The translations under genes and the position numbers were made by a program. Below are positions 1-12,074 of a stretch of DNA of 64,000 nucleotides, piece by piece. The DNA is from Actinacidiphila alni. GTDB taxonomy: Bacteria > Actinomycetota > Actinomycetes > Streptomycetales > Streptomycetaceae. Below the pieces are notes generated by a model. The model ran no database searches, was not told where the DNA came from, and saw only the letters and a program-made list of their open reading frames with translations. The stretch is taken from assembly GCF_900112845.1 (NCBI RefSeq), contig NZ_FONG01000004.1, forward strand, positions 248,001-312,000, in the 5' to 3' direction. Positions within the stretch are counted from its first letter, which is position 1. Each line of letters begins with the position of its first letter.

Positions 1-15
1 CGTCCGGGGAGCCAT

Positions 16-516
16 ATGTCCAGCGATTACGCCAAGCAGCTCGGAGCAAAGCTCCGGGCCATCCGCACGCAGCAGGGCCTGTCCCTGCACGGCGTCGAGG
101 AGAAGTCCCAGGGCCGCTGGAAGGCAGTGGTCGTGGGCTCGTACGAGCGCGGCGACCGTGCCGTGACCGTGCAGCGACTCGCCGAGCTTGCGGACTTCTA
201 CGGAGTTCCGGTCCAGGAGCTGCTGCCGGGCACGACGCCCGGCGGAGCGGCCGAGCCGCCGCCGAAGCTCGTGCTCGACCTGGAGCGCCTGTCCCAGGTC
301 CCGCCGGAGAAGGCCGGGCCGCTCCAGCGGTACGCCGCGACGATCCAGAGCCAGCGCGGCGACTACAACGGCAAGGTGCTGTCGATCCGCCAGGACGACC
401 TGCGCACCCTCGCGGTGATCTACGACCAGTCGCCTTCGGTGCTCACCGAGCAGCTCATCGGCTGGGGCGTGCTGGACGCGGACGCGCGGCGCGCGGTGCA
501 GCACGAAGAGGGCTAG
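16..516 (+). CDS. bldD: BldD, developmental master repressor
   Basis: This 166-residue protein is a DNA-binding repressor of Streptomyces sporulation genes; in the family it dimerises through cyclic di-GMP. The N-terminal helix-turn-helix of the Xre/Cro type spans about residues 7-70 (LGAKLRAIR, LSLHGVEEKS, VQRLAELADFYGVPVQELL). The C-terminal ligand domain shows the two arginine/aspartate signatures, R114-G-D116 and R125-Q-D-D128, which are the residues known to bind a cyclic di-GMP tetramer, so ligand control should be intact. Length matches the family. The ATG at 16 follows a GGGGAG ribosome site at 6-11. Its promoter lies before the window. A strong terminator follows at once, so it is probably the last gene of its transcript. 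Confidence 0.97.
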   Translation: MSSDYAKQLGAKLRAIRTQQGLSLHGVEEKSQGRWKAVVVGSYERGDRAVTVQRLAELADFYGVPVQELLPGTTPGGAAEPPPKLVLDLERLSQVPPEKAGPLQRYAATIQSQRGDYNGKVLSIRQDDLRTLAVIYDQSPSVLTEQLIGWGVLDADARRAVQHEEG

Positions 517-554
517 CCTCCGGCTCGGTTGCCCGAAAAGCGCAGAAACGTCCC

Positions 555-594
555 GCCGCCCGGGGCGGCCCTTTTGTGGGCCGCCCCGGGCGGC
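555..594 (+). terminator. Strong hairpin terminator after bldD
   Basis: A perfect 16-bp GC-rich stem (555-570 pairs with 579-594) closes an 8-base loop containing TTTT. It lies 38 bases after the bldD stop. No T-run follows, as is usual in Streptomyces. Confidence 0.85.
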
Positions 595-663
595 TTGCGT
601 TCCAGGGCGGTGCGGTCCGCCCCCGGCCGACAGCGCATCGTGGCGTGTCACGCGGTTACTGCC

Positions 664-1100
664 TCACCGGCGCCGGGCGTATCCGGCCGGGCGGGTGGTG
701 ACGGCGCCGCGGCCCTGGGTGCGGCTGCGCAGCCGGGTCGCGTAGCCGCACAGCTCCGCCGGGCGGCACCGTCGCCGTGGCGACGGTGCCGCCCGGCTCC
801 GCCACCGAACCGGCCACCCGGCCGCGGCGGGCCGCCAGATCGCCGAGGACGCCGCCCAGGGCGCTGTCCGGCACGGTGGCTGTCACCTCGGTCACCGGTT
901 CCGGCAGCGCCATCGCGGACGCCCGCAGCGCCTCGCACAGCGCGAAGCGACCGGCGGCGCGGAAGGCGAGTTCCGAGGAGAGTCCTTCGGATGGGTCGCC
1001 CGTCCGTCGGCGTGACCCGCAGCCCCGTCACCGGGTGCCCGCCCAGCGGGCCCTCCAGCAGCGCGTCGCGGCAGCCGTCCTCGACCGCTTTAGGGAAGCC
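664..1100 (-). pseudogene. Decayed 3' end of an EF-G-like / tetracycline ribosomal-protection gene
   Basis: Read on the minus strand, three consecutive frames together spell the end of an EF-G-type factor. The first frame gives AVEDGCRDALLEGPLGGHPVTG (domain IV, split here only by frame), the second gives LSSELAFRAAGRF then LGGVLGDLAARRGRV (domain V; compare LGDVMGDLNSRRGRI of EF-G), and the third gives ELCGYATRLRSRTQGRG before a TGA at 664-666. Frame changes fall near 997 and near 760. No upstream GTPase domain is present: beyond about 1100 the similarity ends and the next gene starts its own frame. The CGYATRLRSRTQGRG ending resembles Streptomyces TetM/OtrA-like ribosomal protection proteins more than housekeeping EF-G. 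I infer a truncated, frameshifted relic. A small 6-bp stem sits downstream at 605-622. Single-base sequencing errors could explain the shifts but not the missing N-terminus. Confidence 0.75.
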
Positions 1101-1206
1101 GCAGCCGGACCCGCACCGGGTTTTCCGCGCGCCACCGGACACGGACCCGCGCCGGGCCCCGCGGCCGCCGGCCCGGGACACACCGCCGGGCCCGCACGCG
1201 TACGGC

Positions 1207-2700
1207 TCAGGCCGGACCGGTCGCGTACAGCCGGGAGACGACCTCGGGCAGCAGGCGTTCGGTCAGGCGGGGCGGGAGGGCCTGGAGGACGGCGAGGACG
1301 GGTGCCATGCGGTCGGGCAGGGCGCCGCCGGGGCCGACTCCGGCGAGCTGGAGGGCGAGCGCCACCTCGTCGGGGCCGAGGGTGTCGGGGTCGAGGGCGG
1401 CGGCCAGCTCCACCAGGCCGGGGTCGACGGCGGTCGGGCCGTACGCGCGGGCCTTGGCGACCGCGTCGGCCAGGCCCGCGAGCAGTTCGTCGATCCGGGC
1501 GGGCTCCGCGACGGCGGCGGTGACCGTGAGGTGCACATTGGCCGGGGAGCCGGCGAAGGCGGGCTGCGGCTGGAGGTACCAGCCGAGCAGCCGCATCTCG
1601 TCGGCGACCACGAACGGGTCGAGCGCCGGGTCGGCGGAGGCGACCGCCACCAGCGACGCCTCGGGGCTGCCCAGCACCCGCAGACCGTCGATCCGGCCGA
1701 TGCCCGCGACCAGCCGCGCGGTCGCCTCGTGCACGCGCCGGGACAGCTCCGTGTAGCCGTCGGTGCCGACCTTGCGCAGCACCGCCCAGGCAGCGGCGAG
1801 CGGCGCGGCCGACTTGGTGCCCTGCAAGGTCGCGTTGACCACCGGGTAGCCGGGCCAGGAGGCGTGCGCGAACCAGCCGTGCCTGCGCAGTTCGGCGTCC
1901 CGGAAGAGCAGTACGGACGCGCCCTTGGGCGTGTAGCCGTACTTGTGCAGGTCCACCGAGAGCGAGGTGACGCCGGGCACCGCGAGGTCGAAGGCGGGCG
2001 GCGGCGCGATGCCGTCGGCCAGCCGCCGGTGCGCGAGGTACCAGCCGCCGATGCAGGCGTCCACATGGCACAGCACACCGCGCTCCGCGGCGGCCCGCGC
2101 CACCTCCGCGACCGGGTCGAGCACGCCGTGCGCGTACGAGGGCGCGGAGACCACCACGAGCGCGGTGCGGCCGCCGATCGCCGCCGCCATGTCGGCGGCG
2201 CGCACCCGGAAGGTGCCGGGGTCGACGGGAACGCTCACCACGGTGAGGCCGAAGAGCGCCGCCGCCTTGTGGAAGGCGGCGTGCGCGGTCACCGGCAGCA
2301 CGATCTCGGGCGCGGTGACGCCGCGGACCCGGCGGGCGTGCTCACGGGCGGTGAGGACGGCCAGCAGGCAGCTCTCGGTGCCGCCGCTGGTGAAGGTGCC
2401 CGCGGTGTCCTGCCCGCCGCCGAGCAGCGTGGCGGCCTGCCGCACGATGTCGTTCTCCAGCGCGACCACACTGGGGAAGGCGGTCATGTCCAGGCCGTTG
2501 ACGCCCGCGAAGGCGGCCTGGGCGCGCGCCGCCAGCTCGTCGAGGCCGTCGAGCCCGGCGTCGTAGACGTACGCCATGGTCCGCCCGCCGTGCACGGGCA
2601 GGTCGGCGGCGCGCAGGCCGCGCAGGTGGTCGAGGATCGCGCTGTCGTCGTCCCTGAGCGGAATGTCCAGGCGCGGATTGTCCCGGCGCGGAGTGTCCAT
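1207..2700 (-). CDS. PLP-dependent decarboxylase/lyase family protein
   Basis: A 497-residue fold-type I pyridoxal-phosphate enzyme of the group II decarboxylase/sphingosine-1-phosphate-lyase superfamily. The cofactor-binding lysine is K253 in SVDLHKYGYTPKG; the GTFTSGGTES segment (residues 101-110) is the phosphate-binding Ser/Gly loop, H140 in the VTAHAAFHK region stacks on the ring in relatives, and D214 of CHVDACIGGW fits the pyridine-N aspartate. The substrate cannot be read from sequence; S1P-lyase-like proteins in Streptomyces are often labelled aspartate aminotransferase family. The ATG at 2700 lacks a clear ribosome site, so an internal start such as residue 42 remains possible. It stands alone between the nusB terminator and the decayed EF-G fragment. 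Confidence 0.85.
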   Translation of the reverse strand: MDTPRRDNPRLDIPLRDDDSAILDHLRGLRAADLPVHGGRTMAYVYDAGLDGLDELAARAQAAFAGVNGLDMTAFPSVVALENDIVRQAATLLGGGQDTAGTFTSGGTESCLLAVLTAREHARRVRGVTAPEIVLPVTAHAAFHKAAALFGLTVVSVPVDPGTFRVRAADMAAAIGGRTALVVVSAPSYAHGVLDPVAEVARAAAERGVLCHVDACIGGWYLAHRRLADGIAPPPAFDLAVPGVTSLSVDLHKYGYTPKGASVLLFRDAELRRHGWFAHASWPGYPVVNATLQGTKSAAPLAAAWAVLRKVGTDGYTELSRRVHEATARLVAGIGRIDGLRVLGSPEASLVAVASADPALDPFVVADEMRLLGWYLQPQPAFAGSPANVHLTVTAAVAEPARIDELLAGLADAVAKARAYGPTAVDPGLVELAAALDPDTLGPDEVALALQLAGVGPGGALPDRMAPVLAVLQALPPRLTERLLPEVVSRLYATGPA

Positions 2701-2736
2701 GCGCGGAATCTAGGTCAGCGGCCCGGACACGCACCA

Positions 2737-2775
2737 GGCCCGAAGCAGAAGATTGTTCAACTTCTGTTTCGGGCC
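2737..2775 (-). terminator. Terminator after nusB
   Basis: A 15-bp inverted repeat (2737-2751 with 2761-2775; one G-T wobble) with a 9-base AT-rich loop lies about 50 bases beyond the nusB stop on the minus strand and just upstream of the PLP gene. It most likely ends the efp-nusB transcript. Confidence 0.7.
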
Positions 2776-2825
2776 CGGTGGATTCGCGCCTGGCGATACC
2801 GGCGGCGGCTGAATCCCTGACGGCG

Positions 2826-3251
2826 TCAGCGCTTGAGCGTCGGCTTGAGTTCCATCAGCCGGGCCAGCAGCCCGTTGACGAAGGACGGCGACTCGTCGGT
2901 GGAGAACTCCTTCGCGAGCTGCACCGCCTCGTCCAGCACCACCGCGTCCGGGATGTCGTCCTCCCAGAGCAGCTCGTAGGTGCCGAGCCGCAGCACATTG
3001 CGGTCCACGACCGGCATCCGGTCGAGCGGCCAGCCGACCGAGTAGCTGGACAGCAGTTCGTCGATCCGCGCCGCGTTGGCCGCGCAGCCCTCGACGAGCT
3101 GCATCGTGTACTCGGTGACCGGCGGCTGCCGGTCGTCGGTCCGGGCGAGCCGGATCCAGTCCGCCATGACGGTCTTGGGGTCGGCGCCCCGCTGCTCCGC
3201 CTCGAAGAGGATCTGGAAGGCCCGCTTGCGGGCCTTGTTCCGGGCGGCCAC
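2826..3251 (-). CDS. nusB: NusB transcription antitermination factor
   Basis: This 141-residue all-helical RNA-binding protein joins NusE (ribosomal S10) at boxA sites to keep RNA polymerase from stopping in rRNA operons. The family pattern is clear: ARNKARKRAFQILFEAE at the N-terminus, then GWPLDRMPVVDRNVLRLGTYEL and the C-terminal DEAVQLAKEFSTDESPSFVNG segment. The GTG at 3251 is chosen because the protein then begins exactly at the family N-terminus; it sits 2 bases after the efp stop, so the two genes are co-transcribed and probably translationally coupled. Confidence 0.96.
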   Translation of the reverse strand: MAARNKARKRAFQILFEAEQRGADPKTVMADWIRLARTDDRQPPVTEYTMQLVEGCAANAARIDELLSSYSVGWPLDRMPVVDRNVLRLGTYELLWEDDIPDAVVLDEAVQLAKEFSTDESPSFVNGLLARLMELKPTLKR

Positions 3252-3253
3252 GG

Positions 3254-3820
3254 TTAGCTGTTCACCCGGCCGAGGTAGTCGCCGGTACGGGTGTCGACCT
3301 TGACCTTCTCGCCCGTGGTGATGAAGAGCGGGACGCCGATCTCGTAGCCGGTCTCCAGGCGGGCGGGCTTGGAGCCGCCGGTGGAGCGGTCGCCCTGGAC
3401 GCCGGGCTCGGTGTACTCGATGACCAGCTCGACGGAGGCGGGCAGCTCGACGTAGAGCGCGGAGCCCTCGTACATCGCGACGACGGCCTCGAAGCCCTCG
3501 AGCAGGTAGTTGGCGGCGTCGCCGACCGTCTCGGGCGAGATGATGATCTGGTCGTACGTCTCGGTGTCCATGAAGACGAAGTCGGTGCCGTCCTTGTAGG
3601 AGAACTGCATGCCGCGCTTGTCGACGTTGGCGGTCTCCACCTTCACACCCGCGTTGAAGGTCTTGTCGACGACCTTCCCCGAGAGCACGTGCTTCAGCTT
3701 GGTGCGCACGAAGGCGGGGCCCTTGCCGGGCTTGACGTGCTGGAACTCGACTACGGTCCAGAGCTGGCCGCCGTCGAGCTTGAGCACGAGGCCGTTCTTG
3801 AGGTCGTTCGTGGTGGCCAC
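3254..3820 (-). CDS. efp: Translation elongation factor P
   Basis: The 188-residue factor enters ribosomes stalled at polyproline stretches and helps peptide-bond formation. Three beta-barrel domains are present: KOW-like domain I to about residue 65, the OB domain II, and domain III ending [17 protein letters not shown]. The tip of domain I reads KPGKGPAF, with Lys33 at the position modified in other bacteria; no modification enzyme gene is visible here. The GTG at 3820 is preceded by AGGAGA with suitable spacing. It is followed by nusB, an order common to many bacteria. Confidence 0.97.
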   Translation of the reverse strand: MATTNDLKNGLVLKLDGGQLWTVVEFQHVKPGKGPAFVRTKLKHVLSGKVVDKTFNAGVKVETANVDKRGMQFSYKDGTDFVFMDTETYDQIIISPETVGDAANYLLEGFEAVVAMYEGSALYVELPASVELVIEYTEPGVQGDRSTGGSKPARLETGYEIGVPLFITTGEKVKVDTRTGDYLGRVNS

Positions 3821-3876
3821 GGTTGCGGAATCTCCTGAAAGTGCTGCTTCGGGACCACGGAGACCCGCGCCCGTAC

Positions 3877-4995
3877 CTACAGGGCGAGGAGTTCCTTGGT
3901 CGTGATGGTGAGTAGCTCGGGCCCGCCGTCCGCCACTGGACGTACGACGAGTGTGTCGTCGATGCGGACACCGCCGCGGCCCGGAAGGTGGACCCCCGGT
4001 TCGACGGTGACCGGCACGCAAGCGTCCAGTTTACCCATGGCCGCAGGTGACAGCCGAGGGTCCTCGTCGATTTCCAGGCCCACGCCGTGTCCCGACCACT
4101 GTGCCAGGCCCTCCTCGTGGCCCGCGGCGGTGAGCGGCTGACGGGTGGCCCGGTCGACGTCCCGGCAGGCCACACCGGGTGCGAGCGCTTCCCGGCCGGC
4201 CCGCTGGGCGGCGAAGACCAGGTCGTACAGATCGATCTGCCAGGCGGCCGGAGCGGTCCCGATGACGAACGTACGGCCGACCTCGCAGCGGTAGCCGCGG
4301 TAGCGGGCGCCGAGCCGGACGGTGAGGAAGTCGCCCTCCTCGACCCGGCGGTCGGTGGGGACGTGCCGGGGCGCGCCGGAGTGCGGTCCGGTGCCGACGG
4401 AGGTGCGGAAGGCGGGGCCCTCGGCGCCGTGGTCGACCAGCCGGCGCTCCAGTTCCAGGGCGAGGTGCCGTTCGGTGCGGCCGACCAGGATCGACTCCAG
4501 CAGTTCGCCGAGCGCCTGGTCGGCGATCTCCGCGGCGATCCGCAGATTGGCGATCTCGTGCTCGTCCTTGATCAGCCGGAGCTGTTCGACGGCGCCGCCG
4601 AGGTCGACCAGCGGCAGGGTGTCCACGACGGAGGCGATGGCGCGGTGCCGGGTCACCGTCAGGTGGTGCTCCTCGACGGCGAGCGCGTCGGCGTGCCGTT
4701 CCCGTGCCAGGTCCGCGGCGGCCACGGCCGCGTCGCCGTCGGGCGCGGGCAGCACCGTCGAGCGCAGGTCGTCGGGTGCCTCGTCGGGGCCGCCGTCCTC
4801 GGGCGGCGGGCGCAGCCTGACCAGGGTGGCGTCGGTGTCGTCGTGTCCCGGGCCGATCAGCAGTGCCGCGCCGGCCGGCGCGGTGCCGGTCAGATAGCGG
4901 ATGTTCGCCGGACGGGTCACCAGCGCGGCGGCCGCGCCGTTCGCCGCGCACCGGTCGCGCAGCCGTGCTCTGCGAGCAGCGTGCACCTCGGACAT
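3877..4995 (-). CDS. M24 (aminopeptidase P-like) family protein with altered metal site
   Basis: The 372-residue protein has the creatinase-like N-terminal domain (to about residue 140) and the pita-bread M24 domain. In active Xaa-Pro peptidases two metal ions are held by D, D, H, E and E. Here the first Asp is Arg227 (in [12 protein letters not shown]), the second is Glu238 (RCEVGRT), the His303 of SGHGVGL and Glu332 of VEPG remain, the nearby accessory His is Asp310 (EIDEDP), and the final Glu is Asp346 (VRIDDT). At least one ligand is therefore lost outright, so ordinary dinuclear peptidase activity is doubtful. Position between the P-loop gene and efp matches the conserved pepP/pepQ slot in actinobacteria. 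The ATG at 4995 is the natural start. Confidence 0.85.
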   Translation of the reverse strand: MSEVHAARRARLRDRCAANGAAAALVTRPANIRYLTGTAPAGAALLIGPGHDDTDATLVRLRPPPEDGGPDEAPDDLRSTVLPAPDGDAAVAAADLARERHADALAVEEHHLTVTRHRAIASVVDTLPLVDLGGAVEQLRLIKDEHEIANLRIAAEIADQALGELLESILVGRTERHLALELERRLVDHGAEGPAFRTSVGTGPHSGAPRHVPTDRRVEEGDFLTVRLGARYRGYRCEVGRTFVIGTAPAAWQIDLYDLVFAAQRAGREALAPGVACRDVDRATRQPLTAAGHEEGLAQWSGHGVGLEIDEDPRLSPAAMGKLDACVPVTVEPGVHLPGRGGVRIDDTLVVRPVADGGPELLTITTKELLAL

Positions 4996-5080
4996 GTGGC
5001 GAGCGTATGCGGGGGCCCGCCGCCCGGCTCCTCGGGCGCGTCCACCCGTGGCACCCGGCCGTCCCGGCGCACCGCGGCGG

Positions 5081-5788
5081 CTACCAGACGGGCGGCCCCT
5101 GCGCGCTGCGGGCCACCACGCGGTCCAGGGCGGCGGCAGCGGCGGGCACGTCGAGCTGGGAATTGTCGATGATCGGCAGTCCCGAGCCGTACCAGCCGGC
5201 CATCCGGCCGTGGATACGGGCGACTTCCTCGTCGGACAGCCGCCGGTTGCCGCTCCGCTCGGCGTTGCGGGTCAGCACGATGTCCAGTCCCGGCAGCAGT
5301 ACGACGGGCAGCAGACCGGGGCCGACGTGCCGTTTCCAGCCGCCGAGGCCGACCGCGGGGCGGTCGGGGAAGACCGCGTCGTCGATGATGCAGGACACTC
5401 CGTTGGCCAGGAAATTGCGGGCGGCGAAGCCGCAGGTGCGACGGGCGAGGCGGTACTGCGCCTCGGAGTGCTCGTTCCAGCCGGCCTGGGGGTCGGCGAA
5501 GCCGGACCGTACCCATTCGCGGACGTCGTCCAGGCTGATATGCGCGGTCGGCGCGCCGCGGTGGTCGGCCCAGTGCCGGGCGATGGTGGTCTTGCCCGCG
5601 CCCGCCGCGCCGATCAGCAGCACGGCTATCGGGCCGTGCGAGGCGCCGGACAGCGAGCCGCCCGCCTGCTGCGCCGGGACCTGGACGGGCGCGGGCGCCG
5701 GCAGCGGGAAATGCCCGGTGCTGCCGGTGACCGTCCCGCGCGGCGGGGTGGGGCCACCGGGCTGCGGCGCCCCCACGGCGTGCTGCAT
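5081..5788 (-). CDS. P-loop NTP-binding protein with proline-rich N-terminus
   Basis: A 235-residue soluble protein. Residues 1-50 are rich in Pro, Gly and Ala, then a kinase-type fold begins with Walker A GAAGAGKT (residues 60-67) after a hydrophobic strand (IAVLLIG). HISLDDVREWVRSG fits the base- or substrate-binding region of small kinases such as Zeta-toxin/shikimate-kinase relatives, and the middle CIIDDAVFPDR resembles the Walker B strand. The substrate is unknown. I prefer the ATG at 5788 because GGAG lies 11 bases upstream; a longer form from 5803 has no ribosome site. It lies between the aro genes and the M24 gene, on the same strand. Confidence 0.8.
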   Translation of the reverse strand: MQHAVGAPQPGGPTPPRGTVTGSTGHFPLPAPAPVQVPAQQAGGSLSGASHGPIAVLLIGAAGAGKTTIARHWADHRGAPTAHISLDDVREWVRSGFADPQAGWNEHSEAQYRLARRTCGFAARNFLANGVSCIIDDAVFPDRPAVGLGGWKRHVGPGLLPVVLLPGLDIVLTRNAERSGNRRLSDEEVARIHGRMAGWYGSGLPIIDNSQLDVPAAAAALDRVVARSAQGPPVW

Positions 5789-5860
5789 CTCGCCCCACTC
5801 CATCCCGTACGGAGGATCACTGGTTGACCGGCGGGTAACGGACCCGTTCGACGGAACGGT

Positions 5861-5878
5861 ACAGCCCCCAGGGGCTGT
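5861..5878. promoter_or_regulatory. 8-bp dyad between aroQ and the P-loop gene
   Basis: ACAGCCCC and GGGGCTGT are separated by 2 bases. The dyad sits 73 bases upstream of the preferred P-loop gene start and 76 bases past the aroQ stop, so it may be an operator or part of an aro terminator. No protein can be named for it. Confidence 0.35.
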
Positions 5879-5953
5879 TGTGTGAACGACCCGCACCCGG
5901 GTGTGGTGCCCGGTCCGGCCGGGTCCAATCGCGGGGCGGGCACCGGACAGGCG

Positions 5954-9184
<3,231 letters not shown>

Positions 9185-9255
9185 CGGTGCTCCCTTGGTA
9201 TCGCGCCCGTGCCTGTTCGCCCCGATCCTCCCACGATTCGCGGGGGCGTCCTGAA

Positions 9256-9278
9256 CGGCGTCCAGCGTACGGACGCCG
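9256..9278 (-). terminator. Weak hairpin between aroE and aroC
   Basis: An 8-bp stem (9256-9263 with 9271-9278) with a 7-base loop lies in the 133-base gap after aroE. It could attenuate read-through from the mltG-aroE transcript into aroC, but the stem is short. Confidence 0.35.
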
Positions 9279-9317
9279 GCATCCGGGCTGCGCGCGGCAG
9301 GCGCTGGGCGGCGGCCG

Positions 9318-10163
9318 TCAGTGACCGGCGAGCGCCGCCTCGCCCGCCGCGCGCATCGCGGACAGCGGTACGGGGGTGCGGCCGGTGTACTGCTCGATCT
9401 GCAGGACCGCCTGATGAACGAGGAGGTCGAGGCCGCCGATGACGGGGCCGCCGCGGGCGGACCAGGCGGCGGCGAGCGGGGTCGGCCAGGGGTCGTAGAG
9501 CACGTCGAAGAGGGCGCCGGGCCGGTCGGGTACGGCGTCGGCGAGGTGGTCGGCGGCGCCGGCCGGGGTGGTGGCGATCACCAGCGGCTCGCCGAGTGCC
9601 TTGGCCGCGTCCGCCCACTCCGCGGTCCGTACGGGGACGCCGAGCCGCTCGCCCCACTGCCGCATCTCGGTGGCCCGGGCGGGGCCGCGCACATAGGCGG
9701 TGACCTCGCCCGCGCCGAGCCGCGCGAGCGCCGCGAGCGCGGAGGAGGCGGTGGCACCGGCACCGAGGACCGCGGCGGACGGCACCGGGCCGACGCCGCG
9801 CTCGCGCAGCGCGGCGAGCATGCCGGGGATGTCGGTGTTGTCGCCCCTGCGGCGGCCGTCCGCGCCGAACACCACGGTGTTGACGGCCTCCACGGAGGCC
9901 GCGGCGTCGCTGACCTCGTCCAGCAGCGGAATGACCGCCCGCTTCAGCGGCATCGTCAGCGACAGGCCGCGCCACTGCGCGGTGTCGAGGCCGCCGATGA
10001 AGCCGGGCAGCGCGGCCTCGTCCACCTCGAAGCGGTCGTAGCGCCAGGCGTCGAGCCCCATAGCGGCGTACGCGGCCCGGTGCAGCACCGGGGAGAGCGA
10101 GTGCGCGATGGGCGACCCGAGCACCGCCGCGCGGCGGATGCCCGGTGATCCGGTGGTGGTCAC
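9318..10163 (-). CDS. aroE: Shikimate dehydrogenase
   Basis: The 281-residue enzyme reduces 3-dehydroshikimate to shikimate with NADPH. The N-terminal substrate domain shows [17 protein letters not shown] and SLTMPLK with the catalytic lysine; the Rossmann part carries [23 protein letters not shown] is the second substrate motif. The GTG at 10163 lies 13 bases after the mltG stop with AGGA upstream, so the gene is co-transcribed with mltG. Confidence 0.95.
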   Translation of the reverse strand: MTTTGSPGIRRAAVLGSPIAHSLSPVLHRAAYAAMGLDAWRYDRFEVDEAALPGFIGGLDTAQWRGLSLTMPLKRAVIPLLDEVSDAAASVEAVNTVVFGADGRRRGDNTDIPGMLAALRERGVGPVPSAAVLGAGATASSALAALARLGAGEVTAYVRGPARATEMRQWGERLGVPVRTAEWADAAKALGEPLVIATTPAGAADHLADAVPDRPGALFDVLYDPWPTPLAAAWSARGGPVIGGLDLLVHQAVLQIEQYTGRTPVPLSAMRAAGEAALAGH

Positions 10164-10176
10164 GGCGGTCGCGGTC

Positions 10177-12057
10177 CTACTGGTTGTTGTACTGGTCGTA
10201 GAGCTTCTGGAACTCGGCATGCGTCTCGGTGAACTTGGTGGTCTTGCCGTCCAGCGAGATGAAGTAGTACCAGTTGCCGCCGTCGGGGTTCATGGCCGCC
10301 TTGAGGGCGTCCACCCCCGGGTTGCCGATCGGCCCGGGCGGCAGGCCCTTGTACTTGTACGTGTTGTACGGGTCGTCCAGCGACTTGATCTTGGCGAGGC
10401 TGATGTTCGTGGCGCTGGTGTTCTTGATGTAGTTGTAGGTCGAGTCGAACTGGAGCAGCCCGTAGGTCTCCTTGTTCGTGGGGACCATCCGGTTGTAGAC
10501 GACCTTCGCCATCTTCTTGAAGTCGTCGTCCGTCTTGCCCTCGGCCTGGACGAGGCTGGCGACCGTCAGCAGCTGGTAGGGGCCGCTGAGGCCCTGCTTC
10601 TTGGCCTCGCCCGCCAGGTCGAACTGGGCGAACTGCTCCTTGGCCTGGCCGACCATCTGCTTGAGCAGGTCCTGCGGCTTCATGCCCTTGGCGACGCTGT
10701 AGCGCGACGGGAAGAGGAAGCCCTCCAGCGGGTCCTTGACCTTGGAGCCGGTGTCCGCCCAGTCCGGCAGGCCGAGGTTCTTGACCTGCTCGCGCGCGAC
10801 CTTCTTCGTGGTGCCGGCGGACAGCCCGAGCCGCTTGTCGATCGTTTCGTAGATCTGCGCGTCGCGCATGCCCTCGGCGATGATCATCGCGTTCTGCGAC
10901 TTCGGGTCCAGCATCATCGTGACGGCCGAGGCCGCGGACATCTGCTTGTTCAGGACGTAGACGCCGGCCTGGATGAACTGGCCCTTGGGGTTCTTGCGGG
11001 CCGCGGCCGTGAAGGCGTCGACGCTCTTGACCACGCCGTCGGACTTGAGGATGTTGCCCATCGTGGTGATCGTCGAGCCCTTGGGGATCTCGACCTGCAC
11101 CTGTCCGGAACCGTCGCCCGAGTAGTCCGGCGCCGGGCCGAAACGGTCCTGGTAGAAGTTGTAGCCGAAGTAGCCGACGCCGCCGAGGACACCGCCGAGC
11201 ACGACCACCACGACGAGGCAGGCGCAGCCGCTGCGGCGCTTCTTGCCGCCCTTGGCCTGGCCCGACTTGCCCGCGCGGCGTCCGCCGGCGGAGGCGGGGA
11301 GGTCGTCATCGTCGTCGTCATCGTCGCGGCCCGAGAAGAAGGCGTGCTCGCGCGGATCGGCGTCCGCGTCGTCGTCCGCCGCCCAGTCGCCGGTGTTCGC
11401 GGGGGCGGAGCGCAACGGTGTGCTGCCGGGCTCCTGCGGGCGGCCGCCGGGGCCGGGGTTCTGGCCCTGACCCGGCTGACCCTGACCCTGGACCGGCCGG
11501 CCCGGACCCTGGCCCTGGACCGGCTGCCCCTGCCCGGGCATCGGCTGCTGCGGGCCGCCCTGCACGGGTTGTTGCGGTTGCTGCCGGTACTGCGGCTGCT
11601 GGGGCGGCGGGTAGCCGTTCTGCCCGTAGAAGTCGGGCTGCTGACCGCCGGCCGCGTACGGGTCCTGCGGCTGGTGGCCGCCGTACGGGTCCTGGTGGCC
11701 GTAACCGCCGACCTGGTGCGCGCCGGTGTCGTAGCCGTCGTACTGGCCCTGCCCGTACTGCTGCTGCGGGTGCTGGGGCTGCGCCTGGGGCTGGTACTGC
11801 TGCTGTTGCGGGTAACCCTGCTGAGGGTGCTGCTGGTACTGCTGCTGCGTCTGCTGGGGGTACTGCTGACCGCCGTCCTGCGGGTACTGCTGCTGGTGCT
11901 GGCCGGTCGCATAGGGGTCGGCCCAGCCGCCCTGCTGCTGAGGCTGCGGCGGGTACGGCTGCTGCGCCTGCTCGTAGCCGTCGCCGTAGGCGTCACCGAA
12001 GAGCGGGTCCTCGGGATGCCACGGTTCGGAGCCGGAGCCCCGGCCATAGTCAGTCAT
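10177..12057 (-). CDS. mltG: Endolytic murein transglycosylase MltG
   Basis: The 626-residue membrane protein cuts nascent peptidoglycan glycan strands. Residues 1-210 form a long disordered cytoplasmic tail rich in Gln, Pro, Tyr and Gly; D245-D252 is a run of eight aspartates; a basic patch (GGKKRRSG) precedes one membrane segment at about 278-300. The outside YceG domain follows, with DPLEGFLFPSRYSV, the catalytic-Glu region ASLVQAEGK, GLLQFDSTYNYI and YNTYKYKGLPPGPIGNPG. E. coli MltG is about 340 residues; the extra length is almost all the tail. Neighbours ruvX and aroE on the same strand match other actinobacteria. Confidence 0.94.
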   Translation of the reverse strand: MTDYGRGSGSEPWHPEDPLFGDAYGDGYEQAQQPYPPQPQQQGGWADPYATGQHQQQYPQDGGQQYPQQTQQQYQQHPQQGYPQQQQYQPQAQPQHPQQQYGQGQYDGYDTGAHQVGGYGHQDPYGGHQPQDPYAAGGQQPDFYGQNGYPPPQQPQYRQQPQQPVQGGPQQPMPGQGQPVQGQGPGRPVQGQGQPGQGQNPGPGGRPQEPGSTPLRSAPANTGDWAADDDADADPREHAFFSGRDDDDDDDDLPASAGGRRAGKSGQAKGGKKRRSGCACLVVVVVLGGVLGGVGYFGYNFYQDRFGPAPDYSGDGSGQVQVEIPKGSTITTMGNILKSDGVVKSVDAFTAAARKNPKGQFIQAGVYVLNKQMSAASAVTMMLDPKSQNAMIIAEGMRDAQIYETIDKRLGLSAGTTKKVAREQVKNLGLPDWADTGSKVKDPLEGFLFPSRYSVAKGMKPQDLLKQMVGQAKEQFAQFDLAGEAKKQGLSGPYQLLTVASLVQAEGKTDDDFKKMAKVVYNRMVPTNKETYGLLQFDSTYNYIKNTSATNISLAKIKSLDDPYNTYKYKGLPPGPIGNPGVDALKAAMNPDGGNWYYFISLDGKTTKFTETHAEFQKLYDQYNNQ

Positions 12058-12074
12058 CGGTCCCCTTGGTACGC

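Noticed and set aside
529..2820. 763-residue plus-strand open frame
   Set aside because: It is antisense to the PLP-dependent enzyme and the EF-G relic, starts inside the bldD terminator region, and has the Arg/Gly/Ala make-up of a high-GC shadow frame.
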